From the NCBI RefSeq assembly GCF_020360975.1, contig NW_025408670.1, positions 4,588,001 to 4,652,000 of the forward strand: a stretch of DNA of 64,000 bases. The letters run 5' to 3'. This stretch comes from Hirsutella rhossiliensis (taxonomy: Eukaryota > Ascomycota > Sordariomycetes > Hypocreales > Ophiocordycipitaceae). Positions within the stretch are counted from its first letter, which is position 1, and every line of letters starts with the position of its first letter. The notes beneath the pieces were generated by a model. That model had not been told where the DNA came from, did no database searches, and saw only the letters and a program-made list of their open reading frames with translations. This document shows, piece by piece, positions 11,523 through 23,266 of the stretch. The position numbers and the translations under genes are program-made.

Positions 11523-11812
11523 TATTACGAAAAAGATATAGCCGCCTATTAAATATAAGCGATAGCGTTAATTAACGTATATATTATACGCGATATACCC
11601 CCTTAGGAATACCGGGTTAATTCGTCCTAGGATACCTAGATATCCTAGACTATAGAGGGAATTTTTATATAGGCAGGCCCTATACTAAAACCGCGCTTAA
11701 TTGCACTAGCGGGACTCGAACTATAGGCCTTTTAGGTAGTACGCGCTAGGCTAGCTAGAAGAAGTACGTGCGTAGTTACTAGGAAGTTCCCGGAGGGGTA
11801 ACCCCTCCGCTA
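11523..11812 (-). mobile_element. SINE-B copy B1, tRNA-related short element
   Basis: About 290 bp, best read on the minus strand. It has a 19-nt perfect hairpin at its 5' end (11791-11809), then an A-box-like tagcctagcgcg (11753 to 11742) and a B-box-like agttcgagtcc (11722 to 11712), and an end reading tttttcgtaata at 11523. The A and B boxes are 19 nt apart, shorter than in a tRNA gene. The same sequence occurs at 52286-54434, and its last 73 bp alone at 21722-21794. This is the least RIP-altered copy. It abuts the Copia-A LTR at 11824 through ttataagcc, the same junction as B2. SINE is the best reading; a small solo LTR is the alternative. Confidence 0.6.
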
Positions 11813-11823
11813 AGGCTTATAAC

Positions 11824-12300
11824 TATCGCGAAGAGAGATACGAGAAGTATATAAAAAATATATAAAGGTAAAATTAAAAGTAAGGGGTTAGATAGGTAGG
11901 GCAGAGAGATTTAATTCTTATAGGGGCAGTAATAAAGGTAAGGGAGTAATTATTATTTTACCTTAATTATCCTTCTTTCCTCTATCTAACGCCCCCCTTT
12001 ATACCTATCTAGTATCTTAATTAATAAAGAAGATCCTACTTAAAGAAGCTACTAATATCCTTTTAACTACTAAGCTTTTTACCGGTTTTTCCCCTCCTTT
12101 CTAGCCGTTGCTAGTATATTTATCTTATCTCTCGCTACCTTTATAGGAAGCTATTACTAATTTTACTTCCCCTCTTACCCTTACCCTCCTTTCTATACCT
12201 CCTTTTAGCTCCTTCCTTAAAACCTATTTTTTAGCTTCCTAGGTCCCTTATACTAAGGGATATCTCTAAGAACTATAAAATTAAGCTATACTTCGCGATA
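11824..12300 (-). repeat. 3' LTR of Copia-A copy A2
   Basis: 477 bp with both perfect inverted termini, tatcgcgaag and cttcgcgata. This copy defines the LTR ends used for the whole family. Confidence 0.88.
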
Positions 12301-15300
12301 TACCCCCTTAGCTATAGCCTGCCCTTATAAAAAGGGTAAAGCTAAATACCTAGGCCGGTAAGCGTATAAAGGAGGTCTTAGTCTATATTTATCCCTTACT
12401 TAAGAAATCCGGGTTTTAGCCCTAGGCTCTTTTAGACCTACTTTAGGAAAAAGGGGCCTTAAGGAGAATATTAAGTCCTATAAGAAAGGGGGGCTTCTCT
12501 AAGGATAAGTCCCTAAAAAGGGGGCCTTTAAGAAGAATAAGTCTTAATTAAGCTAGGGGCCCTCTTTTAGGATAAGTCCTAATTCCTCTCTTTAGCTATA
12601 GACGTCTCCTTCCTCCTACGTGCTATTAGCTCCTCTTATAGACTCTTAAGGTAGGCCTCTAAGGATAGCTATTCTCGAACGTCTTCTAGCTTAATTTACT
12701 ATAAAAAGATAGCTAGCTTTTACTTTAGTAAGGGCTTCGTAAGACCGTTAGCTTTTATTAATACCGTTAGAACTTAATAGACGGAAATAAGTCCCTATTA
12801 GACCTCTTAGCGTAACTAATACTAGTAGATATCGATATATTATAGCTAGGTCGATAGCTTTATATTTTCCGTTAGAATTTATATAGTCTATATATTATCG
12901 TATTCTATAGCTAATAGGGTCGGGATTTATAGTTATAGAGATATTAGTAGCTAGCTAAGGAACATCGCTTCTTTTAACGCTTTTAAAAGAGCTAGTAGCT
13001 CTACCTCTATACTTAAAGTTATAACGGTAGCTTACTTTTAAGCTCTCTAAGTAATAGTTCCTTTAAAAAGGGATATAATATACCCCTATAAGCTCTTTCT
13101 ATCTAAGGAATTATCTATTAAGGACGAATCGCTTAAATAGAGGAAGATTTTAGTAGCTAGTTTCCTTCCCTACCCTCTTAGGCGTAGACTATATAATCTC
13201 GTTAAATAAAGATAAAGGATAGCTTAGTTTACTACTTCTTAATACCTAGGGCTAGGATTCTAGTTATACTTAGCTAGCTAGGAGACTATAAAAGAGATAT
13301 CCGGTCTAGTAGAAATAGGTAAAAAAAGCAAGGAGCCTACCTTCTATTAATATTAGTATTTCTCTAACTCCCTAGCTTAAAAGGACGGATTAAGTAAAAG
13401 CTCTTTATTTAATATAGGCGTAAAGGGAAGCTTCTTATCGAGAGAATAAAAGAGGAATTTATAAGCGACCTTATCGATATAGGCGTCTTAGGTAAGCTAG
13501 ATAGTCCGTTAGGACCTATTCTAAAAGATTTATATCCCTAGGAACTACTTTAGCTCCCTTAGCTTAGTTATCTTATACCTTTATTATAGGCCTTATAAAG
13601 CCTCCTTAGTAGTAGCTTCTTCCTTTTTTAGGTAGGCCTAGATAATATTATTAACGTAGAAGAAAACTATAATTTTACCCTTCTATATTATACACGGTTC
13701 CTAAGGGACTTTTATAAAGCCTAGGGCTTTAAGGGAACCTAATAAATACTATTACTAAAGAAGGGGTAATTTTTATAGTCCGTATAAAGCTTTCCTAAGC
13801 TATAGACCCTTTCCTAGCTATTAAAAGCCTAGTAAAAGGCATATATAGATAACTTCTTCTTCCTTAAGTAGGTAGTTAATAAAGGCGTTAACTATATCTA
13901 TCTATTTAAGTTCGAGGTCGAATTCTACTACTATAGCTATAAGGGTCTAAAAAGATATCCTTACTAAGGTAGTTGCCTTAGTAGGTAGATCCCTTTTTTC
14001 CTATTAATTCCTAAAGATAACTAGCTAGGCTTTATACTTTTTAAGGAAGCTATATTTATTAGCCTTATAAATAAAGACCTACTTATAGCTAAGGACCTAT
14101 TTTCCTTTTACCTTTTCCTTAAGGACCTCTTTAAAAGACCCTATCTCTTTATATAAGGCTAGGTAGTCTTTCTACGCCTAGAAAAACTAGTCTTTAAAGG
14201 AGTGTTTTTCTAGCTACTTTTAGTTTATTAGTAAGTCTAGGAGGTCTCTTTTATATACCTTCCTTATTAATAGTAGCTTAAAAGGCTAGCCTACTATAAA
14301 CGCTCTATAGGAACTGTCTTCTATTAGCGTTAGATAGAAGTCGGAAAAACGATCGAAATAAAAGAGAGGTTAGTCTTCTTTTATATCGGGCCCTATACCT
14401 TCCTTTGCTTCTCGAAGTAGGGATAAAAAGGCAGCCGGGTAATCCTTTAAGAGAGATATCTTTCCTACCTCCCTAGGGGTCGAGACGGGAAGACTAACCG
14501 AAAAAGCTGCTTCTAAATCTTCTTCTTATTCTATAAGAGGAGGCGTAGGAAGGTAGGCGTATTCTAGCTCTACCGCTTTCCTATAGTCTCCTTCTTTGTC
14601 TAGATTATCTAATCTAAGAGCGTCCTCTTCTTCTTTAAAGTCGGCGTTATCCTCGACTACTTTAACGTCGGTTTCTACTTCCGTTTCCTTATCTAGGACC
14701 TCTTCTTAAGACTATTAGGAAGGGGGGATTTAAATCTTTTAAATTAGCTAACGTTATAAGAGTAAGAGGCACTATTAATCCCTCTTTTTATCGAAGAAGC
14801 TAGATTCGTTAAAAATTATATCCCTAGTTAAAATAACCTTCTATAAAAGAGGAATCTAGATCCGGAAGATATTTATAGAATTATAGCTAATAAGGTAACT
14901 AATAAAAGCTCTAGGATTAAGCTTTCTTTTCCTCTTCCCTTTAGCTATATATCGGGAGTTATTACGTATACCTTATAGCTATAGGTACGAGGGTAGGCTA
15001 GCGAGGCCCTCTTCTTTATAAAGAGCTTAAGGGGGGATTTCTAGTCTATTCCTTAGGTCTTAAAAAGGGTCTCTAGGTCCCTATAGTCCCTTAGTCCCCT
15101 AGGGTCCCTTAGGGTCCGGTTCTAAAGGTAATAGGCGGTCTTAACGACTTCCCTTTAAAGGTCGTATAGAAGCCTTATAGTAAGTCTTATTATATAGGCC
15201 CTTTTTATTATAGCACCCCTTAATCTTTCTGCCCCTCCGTTCTAGGCCTAGGTATTCGGTGCTAATAGGAGGGGTAAAATACCCCTTTTTTTTTAGCTAA

Positions 15301-17696
15301 TTTAAGATATCCTTTATAAATAGCTCTCCGTTAAACTATATCTTCTTTACCTTATAGCTAAAGTAGGATTTTATTTAGTTAACGAAGTCTTAAAAGGTAG
15401 ACTAGTTATACTTACTTAGGTAGGTCTATAAGAAATAGGGGAAAACTATCCCTAAAAAAGCGTCTATAAAAAATATTACCCTAACGAAGCTTTCCTAATC
15501 CCTAGAGACGTTAGTTTAGTTAACCTAAATTTCCTTATATAGCTAGTTTAGCTATGAAGGCGTTTATTTAGAAATTCGTCTCCTAGTCTTTCCTTAGCTA
15601 TAGTATTTATATTTAACGGTCTTTAGGCCCCTTATTTATACGCCTTATTATTAACCTAGCTTATATAAAGCTAGGGGGCCTAGGTAACTAAGTCGTGCGT
15701 GCTAAAGAAGACCGTCTCCTTAGGCTGCTAGAAGAGGGTCCTTAAAACCTACCCTCTTAGTAGGGAAAGCTAACTTCTTAAGTAGTTCCTTCCTAAAGAT
15801 AGGTCGGAATTCTAGAATAAATTAAACGAATTTTTCCTCGATAAGCCTAATAGTCTAATTCTTCTAGACTAGCCTCGTAGGCTTAGACGTCGTATCTTAG
15901 AAGATTCCTTCCTCTTAAAGAAGGTAGAAGGAAATTAAGCTTATTAAAAATTAAGGGTAAAAAGCTACCCTTTTTCTTTAAAGAATTTATATAGACCTAT
16001 AAGGTAATTTTATTATGAAATTTACCTTTCTATATCCCTTTATCCGTACGGTTAATTCCTTAGTAATAAGATATTCCCTTTATACCTTTTTAAAGGACTA
16101 GAATTATAAGAGTATATTATAGATATCGAGGGAAGTACTAGAGGTAAGGATAGCTGATTTTTATAGGGGATAATTAGAGGGTCTTAATAGTTAGTCTTAC
16201 TAATCTATAGGGAAGATAAATACCGGATTTACTATACTAGCGATTTTTCCTTAAATTTACGGCTTAAATAGGGGCAGCGGCGTTATTAGTTACTATTTCT
16301 TAGTAACCTAAATCTCGTCTATCTTCTTCTATAACGAGGGGTCCTCCTTAAGAGACTATTATATCGTTTCTTATAGCCTCTTTAAAAGGTTAAATCCTTT
16401 AAGTTAGTTTTCCTTAACTATTAGTATTATAATAACTAATAGCCTAGGGATTTATAGGCTAGGCAGCCGTTTCGTCGTTTAGTCTTTTACTTCTTTAAGG
16501 AATCCTCGTCTTAATTTAGAAGGTCTACTTAAAAACCCCCCCTTTTTACCCCTTATTACTAATTTTAACGAGGTTCGATTTCGACTAGTTCCTTGATTTT
16601 TCGACTAATAGACTAAAAGGTTTATTAGGGGACTAGTTAGGCCGGTCTAACTAACGGGACTAAGGCCGGGCCCGGAGTAAGAGGCGGAGCTAGGGCCGGG
16701 CCTAGGGCAGCTATTAAAGATAGTATTAATGCTCTTAAGGGAGGAGGAGCTAAAGGAGTAATAGCTATAGTAGTAGGGGCTATAGTAATAGGGGCTATAG
16801 TAGCTATAGGGGTAGTAGGTCTAGCCTTCTAGGTTAAGTACTAGCTATAAAGGAATAAAACTACTTACTATTATACTTAAGTAGCTTCTTTATTTAGTTC
16901 CTAGCTAGCTTCTTAAAAGATAGTTAAGTAATCGTTACTAATAGGCTTTATTAGTAGAGATTTATCTTATAGCTACTAGCTAGAAGGAGCTTTTATAAGG
17001 AAGTATTAGTTAGCTTCCTTAAGGATTTCTTCTTACTTAGCTAGCTATAATAAAGCTAGTAGGTTCCTAGTAGAAAAGGCTCCTAGGTATACTATATAGG
17101 TCTTCCTAATATAGTTAGTTATATAGCCCTTTAAGGGAGCTATTAAGGTCTTAAACTTTAAAAGCTACTACCTAAGAGTCTCTTCCTCTTAAAAAGAGAT
17201 TAGCTTTATAGTACTAACGGATTCTATTATCGCTATACGTATAGTAGTTAGTAGCTTTATCTTATAGAGGTACTCCTTTTAGTAACTCTCGTAGTTGCTT
17301 AAGGTAGTAGAAAAAGCTCTCTACTATATAGAGGTTAGCTTAGAGAAGAGGGTAGCTCCCTCTATAAAGTCCGTTGCCCTAGGATAAAGAGGGGGCTCGA
17401 GAAGGTCCTACTTATTAAAGAAGACTAAATTATAGATAGTTCTATCTATACGAGCCCGTAGCTCCTTTACCTACTTATCTTAATCTTAGGGCTCTATAAG
17501 AATCGTCCTATAGACTATAAGGATAATAGAGGAGTCGTTTTTCGATATCGTTATAAAGAGAGAGGGAGGTAGAAAAGTTAGTTAAAAATCTACTTTTTTA
17601 GTAAGAGGGGTAAAAGGGAGCTACGAGGGATATAAGAAACGTACCTTTTATAGTAGCTAGAAGGTATAGGAATTCTATTACTCCTAGGCTTATAAC
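12301..17696 (-). pseudogene. Copia-A gag-pol relic (A2)
   Basis: Read on the minus strand from 17696: gag to about 16080; protease/GAG-pre-integrase and integrase core to about 14950; reverse transcriptase at about 14100-13450; RNase H to about 12780; then a 3' non-coding stretch of about 480 bp rich in purine/pyrimidine blocks before the LTR. RT motifs include a DLELN-D-VNAF-N type block (about 13900) and, at about 13655-13634, FFYVNNII. The last corresponds to YVDDI with both Asp codons turned to Asn by G-to-A change. The HIDIRYH-like RNase H block is near 12830. Expected Trp/Gln codons are TAG/TAA throughout, so the element cannot encode its proteins. Confidence 0.8.
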
Positions 17697-18156
17697 TCTT
17701 ATAAAAAGAGATATAAAAAGTATATAAAAATATATAAAGGTAAAATTAAAAGTAAGGGGTCGGATAGGTAAGGTAGAGAGATTTAATTCTTATAAGGGTA
17801 GTAATAAAGGTAGGGGAGTAATTATTATATTGCCTTAATTATCCTTCCTTCCTTTATCTAACGCCCCCCTTTATACTTATTTAGTATCTTAATTAATAAA
17901 GAAGGTCTTACTTAAAGAAGCTATTAATATCCTTTTAACTACTAAGCTTTTTACTAGTTTTTCCCCTCCTTTCTAGCTATTACTAGTATATCTATCTTAT
18001 TTCTTACTACCTCTATAAGAAGCTATTGCTACTTTTACTTCCCCTCTTACCCCTACCCTCCTTTTTATACCTCCTTTTAGCTCCTTCCTTAAAACTTATT
18101 TTTTAGCTTCCTAGGTCCCTCGTATTAAGGGGTATCTCTAAGAACTATAGAATTAA
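17697..18156 (-). repeat. 5' LTR of Copia-A copy A2 (end missing)
   Basis: 460 bp. The gag-side terminus is RIP-altered (tcttataaaa for TATCGCGAAG). The outer end stops at gaattaa and lacks the last 16 bp of the LTR. The two LTRs of A2 differ mainly at C-to-T and G-to-A positions. Confidence 0.78.
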
Positions 18157-20805
18157 GGTATATATAATAACTATTAATATATAGCTAAAAAGGAAGAAGA
18201 AAAGAAAGCTTAATCTTAGAGCCTTTATTAGTTACCTTATTAGTTATAATTCTATAAATATCTTTTAGATTTAGATTCCTTTTTTATAAAAGGTTATTTT
18301 AACTAGGAATATAATTTTCGATAAATCTAGGTTTTTCGATAGAAAGAGGGATTAATAACCCCTCTTACTCTTATAACGTTAGCTAATTTAGAAGATTTAA
18401 ATCCCCCCTTCTTAATAGTCTTAAGAGGATATCTTAGATAAGGAAATAAAAGAAGAAACCGACTTTAAACTAGTTAAGAATAATATTAACTTTAAAGAAA
18501 AATAAAAGGAAGCTATTAAATTAAATAATCTAGATAAAGAAGGAGGCTATAAGAAAGTAATAAAGCTAGAATACGCTTACCTTCCTATAACTCCTCTTAT
18601 AAAATAAAAAGAAGATTTAAAAGTAGCTTTTTTAGTTAGTTTTTCTATCCTAACCCTTAAGGAGGTAAGAAAGATACCTCTCTTAAAGAATTTCCTAGCT
18701 ACTTTTTTATCCCTACTCTAAGAAGTAAAGAAAGATATAGGGCCCGATATAAAAGAAGACTAACCTCTTTTTTATTTCGATCAATTTTCTAACTTTTATT
18801 TAACGCTTATAAAAGATAGTTCTTATAGAGTATTTATAGTAAGCTAGCTCTTTAAGCTATAGCTATTAGTAAGGAAGGTATATAAAAGAGACCTCTTAGA
18901 CCTATTAGTAAACTAAAAGTAGCTAGAAAAATACCCCTTTAAAGACTAGTTTTTCTAGGCTTAGAAAGACTACTTAGCCCTATATAAAGAGATAGGGTCT
19001 TTTAAAGAGGTCCTTAAAGAAAAAGTAAGAGGAAAATAGGTCCTTAGCTATAAGTAGGTGTTTATTTATAAGACTAATAAATATAGCTTCTTTTAAAAGT
19101 ATAAGGCCTAGCTAGTTATCTATAGGAATTAATAGGAAAAGGGGGATCTACTTACTAAGGTAACTACTTTAATAGGAATATCTTTTTAGACCCTTATAGC
19201 TATAGTAATAGAATTTAACTTCGAACTTAATTAAATAGATATAGTTAATGCCTTTATTAACTACTTACTTAAGAAAGAAGAAGTTATCTATATATACTTT
19301 CTACTAGGCTTTTAATAGCTAGGAAAGGTTTTATAGCTTAGGAAAGCTCTTTATAGACTATAGAGATTACCCTTTTTTTAGTAATAGAATTTAACTAGTT
19401 CCCTTAAAGCCCTAGGCTTTTAGAAAGTCCCTTAAGAACTATATATAATATAAAAAGGTAAAATTATAGTCTTTTTTTATATTAATAATATTATTTAGGC
19501 CTACTTAAAAGAGGAAGAAGCTATTACTAAGGAGGCTATAAAAGACCTATAATAAGGGTATAAGATAACTAAGCTAAGGGAGCTAAAGTAGTTCTTAAGG
19601 ATTCGAATCCTTTAAAATAGGTCCTAATAGACTATCTAGCTTACCTAAGACGCCTATATCGATAAGGTCGCTTATAAATTCCTCCTTAATTCCCTCGATA
19701 AAAAGCTTCTCTTTATACCTATATTAAATAAAGAGCTTTTACCTAATCTATCCTTTTAAGCTAAGGAGTAAGAGAAATACTAGTATTAATAAAAGATAGG
19801 CTCCTTACCTTTTTTTTAGCTATTTCTACTAGACTAGGTATCTCTTTTATAGTCTCTTACTTAGCTAGGTATAACTAGAATCCTAGCCTTCGGTACTAAG
19901 AAGTACTAGACTAAGCTATTCTTTATCTTTATTTAATAAGATTATATAGTCTATACCTAGGAAAGTAAGGAAGAAAGAAATTAGCTATTAAAATCTTTTT
20001 TTATTTAAGCGATTTGTTTATTATAGATAATTCCTTAGATAGAAAGAGCTTATAAGGGTATATTATATCTCTTTTTAAAGGAACTAGTACTTAGAGAGCT
20101 TTAAAGTAAGCTACCGTTACTACTTTAAATATAAAGGTAGAGCTACTAGCTCTTTTAAAAGCATTAAAAGAAGCGATTTTCCTTAGCTAGCTACTAATAT
20201 CTTTATAACTATAAATTCTAACCCCGTTAGCTATAAAATATAATAATATATAGACTTTATAAATTTTAATAGAAAACGTAAAGCTATTAACCTAGCTATA
20301 GTATATCGATATCTACTAGTATTAGTTATATTAAGAGGTCTAAAAGGGACTTATTTCTATTTATTAGGTTTTAATAGTATTAATAAATACTAATAGTCTT
20401 ATAAAGCCCTTACTAAAGTAGAAGCTAGCTATCTTTTTATAGTAAATTAAGCTAGAAAACGTTTAAGAGAAGCTATCCTTAAAAGCCTACTTTAAGAGTC
20501 TATAAAAAGAGCTAATAGTATATATAAAGAAGGAAACGTCTATAGCTAAAGAGAGGAATTAGGACTTATTCTTTTTAAAGGCCCCCTTTTTAAGGACTTA
20601 TCCTTAGAGAAGCCCCCCTTTCTTATAAGACTTAATTTCCTCCTTAGGCCCCTTTTTCCTAAAAGTAGGTTTAAAAGAGCCTAAGGCTAAAACTTAGATT
20701 TCTTAAGTAAGGGATAAGTATAAACTAAGACCTCCTCTATATACTTACTATCCTAAGTATTTAGCTTTACTCTTTTTATAAGGGTAGGCTATAGCTAATA
20801 AGGTA
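18157..20805 (+). pseudogene. Copia-A pol relic (A1 or a related copy)
   Basis: Plus-strand Copia pol from the end of integrase through RT and RNase H to the 3' non-coding end. RT shows EFNFELNQIDIVNAFIN at about 19210-19265, the counterpart of the catalytic D-V-AF-N block, and FFYINNII at about 19470, the altered YVDDI box. The RNase H block HIDIYYHY-like lies at about 20295. It starts abruptly at 18157 without the upstream integrase part and ends in a normal 3' LTR at 20806. It may be the second half of the element whose gag is at 9896-11522, separated by the inverted A2 copy, but the two halves do not meet exactly. Confidence 0.72.
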
Positions 20806-21283
20806 TATTATAAAGTATAGCTTAATTTCGTAGTTCTTAAAAATATCCCTTAGTATAAGAGACCTAGGAAGCTAAAAAATAAGTTTTAAAGAAAGAGCTA
20901 AAAGGAGGTATAAAGAGGAGGGTAGGGGTAAGAAGGGAAGTAAAAGTAGTAATAGCTTCCTATAAAGGTATTAAGAGATAAGATAGATATACTAGTAACG
21001 GCTAGAAAAGAAAGGAAAAACTAGTAAAAAAGCTTAGTAGTTAAAAGGATATTAGTAGCTTATTTAAGTAGGATCTTCTTTATTAATTAAGATATTAAAT
21101 AGGTATAAAGAAGGGCGTTAAATAAAGGAAAGAAGGAAAATAAAGGTAATATAGTAATTACTCCCTTACTATAATTACTACCTTAGTAAAAATTAAATAT
21201 CTCTACCTTACCTATTTAACCCCTTACCTTTACTTTTACCTTTATATATTTTATATATACTTTTTATATCTCTCTTTATAAGA
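20806..21283 (+). repeat. Copia-A 3' LTR
   Basis: 478 bp from tattataaag to ctttataaga, directly following the pol 3' non-coding region. A Gypsy fragment joins at 21286. Confidence 0.8.
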
Positions 21284-21721
21284 TTTATAGACTAATTTAC
21301 CTTTTATTATAAAAGGAACTCTAAGTACTATATAACTAGATCTAAGATATAATAAAAAGGAAAATAATCTAAGAGTTAAAGAGCTTAGCTAAGGCGCTTA
21401 TATTTTTTTATTTTAAAGAAGAAGAATACCTTATAGCTATATATAGACTACTAAGAACTTAACTATATTATATAAAGAAAGTTAATACCCTTTACGTTTT
21501 ATTTTAGAGATTATTAACTACTATTAAAAAGCTAGATATTTTTCTAAGACTAATCTATAGAATATATATTAATATATTTAAATTTAAAAAAAGAAATAAA
21601 TAAAAACCTACCTTTTAAATATATTATAAATATTTTTAATACTTAGTAATACCCTTTAAACTAACTAATATACTAGGTATATTTTAAAGTAATATTTATT
21701 AAGCGCTTAAAGGGCTTATAG

Positions 21722-21794
21722 TATCGCGTATACTATATACGTTAATTAACGCTATCGCTTATATCTAATAAGCGGCTATATCTTTTTCGTAATA
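21722..21794 (+). mobile_element. SINE-B tail fragment B3 (73 bp)
   Basis: This is the last 73 bp of SINE-B, from tatcgcgta to cgtaata with a central cgttaattaacg palindrome. It interrupts the Gypsy RT frame precisely and is flanked by tatag direct repeats (21717-21721 and 21795-21799). The intact Gypsy copy at 43950 has no such insert. It looks like a 5'-truncated insertion, as expected for target-primed reverse transcription. Confidence 0.65.
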
Positions 21795-21989
21795 TATAGA
21801 TATAATCTATATAGTTTACTTTATAATATCCTTATATACTTTAAAATATAAGAAGAATATACTAAATATATAAACTAAGTAATAAAAAAGCTAAGGGCTA
21901 TAAAGCTTTATATAAAACTATTAAAGTATATCTTTTACTAAGAATTAGTTAAGTTTCTTAGGTTTATCTTATTTATTAATAAGGTATTA

Positions 21990-22759
21990 TTATTATTATT
22001 ATTATTAAGATTATACTAGTAACTTATTTAAAAGTATCTAGAACTTTAGCGTTAAATAAAAGGGAAAAACTAAAGTACTTAAAAGAAAACCGTTCCTTTT
22101 TTTATAGCTAGTTTACCCTTATACTAAGTCGCGGTTATAATATATAAGAATCTTAAGCTAGCTATCTTAGGTATCTTTATAGTTAGTTAGAATTATATTA
22201 GCCTTATTATTAAGTAACCTTAGAAAGTAACTCTTTTATATACGTAGGGTATATAGCGTTAATTAGTAGTATAAGCGTTTTTAGTTAATAGTTAATTATA
22301 TAATTATTTTTAACCTTATCTTATAATAATATCTTCTTAGACTTTGCCTTAATTTTCCGCTATAAAGCTTAGCGGGCTAGTTTTATAAATACTAGCTTTT
22401 AGCTAGGCTAGTAGTTAGGTTATTATACTAGCTTTACGCTATACTTATTAAGTTACTAGTATTAGCCCTAGGTTTTTATTTTCCTAGTTAGGGGGCCCGG
22501 ACTAAGGTTAAGGGGAGGTCTTAATAAATTCGTTACTAGGTTTAAGTAAGTAAGGTCTAGGCCGGCCTACTTATAGTAGGGCTAGACTACTAGTATATTT
22601 ATAAGCGCTTCTAAAAGTACTAATTAGTTAATTAATAAGTAAGTTAGTATAGTATACTAGTTTAACTAAAAGTTAATTATACCCTTAGCTAGATTTAAAC
22701 CGACTTTAGTATTATAGCTAGTAAGCTTCTTAGATATATAACTACTATACTATAAGGGT
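21990..22759 (-). mobile_element. SINE-A copy S1 (tRNA-headed, TAA tail)
   Basis: A complete minus-strand copy of about 769 bp. The head at 22759 reads acccttatagtatag, the tail is (TAA)n, seen as (att)n at 21987-22007. Target-site duplication: tattaataaggtatta at 21974-21989 against tattaatagggtatta at 22759-22774, 15 of 16 matching. It sits inside the Gypsy-A RT fragment, at a site that is uninterrupted in the nearly complete Gypsy. The B-box is ggtttaaatc, an RIP form of GGTTCAAATC. Confidence 0.8.
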
Positions 22760-22788
22760 ATTAATAGGGTATTAATAGACCCTTAATA

Positions 22789-23266
22789 TATCGCGAAGTA
22801 TAGCTTAATTTTATAGTTCGTAGAGATATCCCTTAGTATAAGGGATATAAGAAGCTAAAAAATAGGTTTTAAGAAAGGATCTAAAAGGAGGTATAAAAAG
22901 GAGGGTAAGGGTAAAAAGGGAAGGAAAAGTAGTAATAGCTTCTTATAAAGGTAGTAAGAAAAAAGGCGGATATACTAATAACGGCTAAAAAGGAAGGGTT
23001 AAAACTAGTAAAAAGCTTAGTAGTTAAGAGGATATTAATAGCTCTTTTAAGTAAGATCTTCTTTATTAATTAAGATATTAAATAAGTATAAAAAAGGGCG
23101 TTTAGATAAAGGAAAGAAAGAGAATTAAGGTAATATAATAATTACTCCCTCCCTTTAATTACTACCTTTATAAGCATTAAATAGATCTACCTTACCTATT
23201 TAACCCCTTACTTTTAATTTTACCTTAATATATTCTTATATACTTTTTATATCTCTCTTTATAAGA
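22789..23266 (+). repeat. Copia-A LTR
   Basis: 478 bp, tatcgcgaag to ctttataaga. The downstream sequence is a Copia-A integrase fragment, not the gag leader, so it is a solo LTR or part of a rearranged copy. Confidence 0.8.

Larger units (their letters stand above)
11824..18156 (-). mobile_element. Copia-A copy A2, nearly full length, RIP-inactivated
   Basis: A 6.3-kb Copia retrotransposon on the minus strand: 5' LTR 18156-17697, interior 17696-12301, 3' LTR 12300-11824. It is the best-preserved Copia-A copy here, with CpG largely kept while CpA/TpG is nearly absent. The 5' LTR lacks about 16 bp of its outer end, and on that side the sequence continues directly into A1-type pol. The junction is therefore a rearrangement, not a clean insertion with a target duplication. 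Confidence 0.82.
21286..22788 (+). pseudogene. Gypsy-A RT fragment, interrupted by two SINEs
   Basis: Collinear with 43516-44160 of the chromovirus at 41265-49067. It runs from the sequence before the RT (REL-VLRDQI-like block) through the YPLPLI block, the PFGLTN block (about 21650) and VYFINNILIY-like DD box (about 21815-21840) to the LGF block at about 21955. It carries a 73-bp SINE-B tail (21722-21794) and a SINE-A (21990-22759). After the SINE only about 14 bp of Gypsy remain before a Copia-A LTR at 22789. It is more heavily mutated than the nearly complete copy. Confidence 0.75.

Noticed and set aside
11700..11760. A functional tRNA gene (good B-box gttcgagtcc on the minus strand)
   Set aside because: A and B boxes are too close, no acceptor stem or anticodon arm forms, and the sequence is repeated as part of SINE-B.
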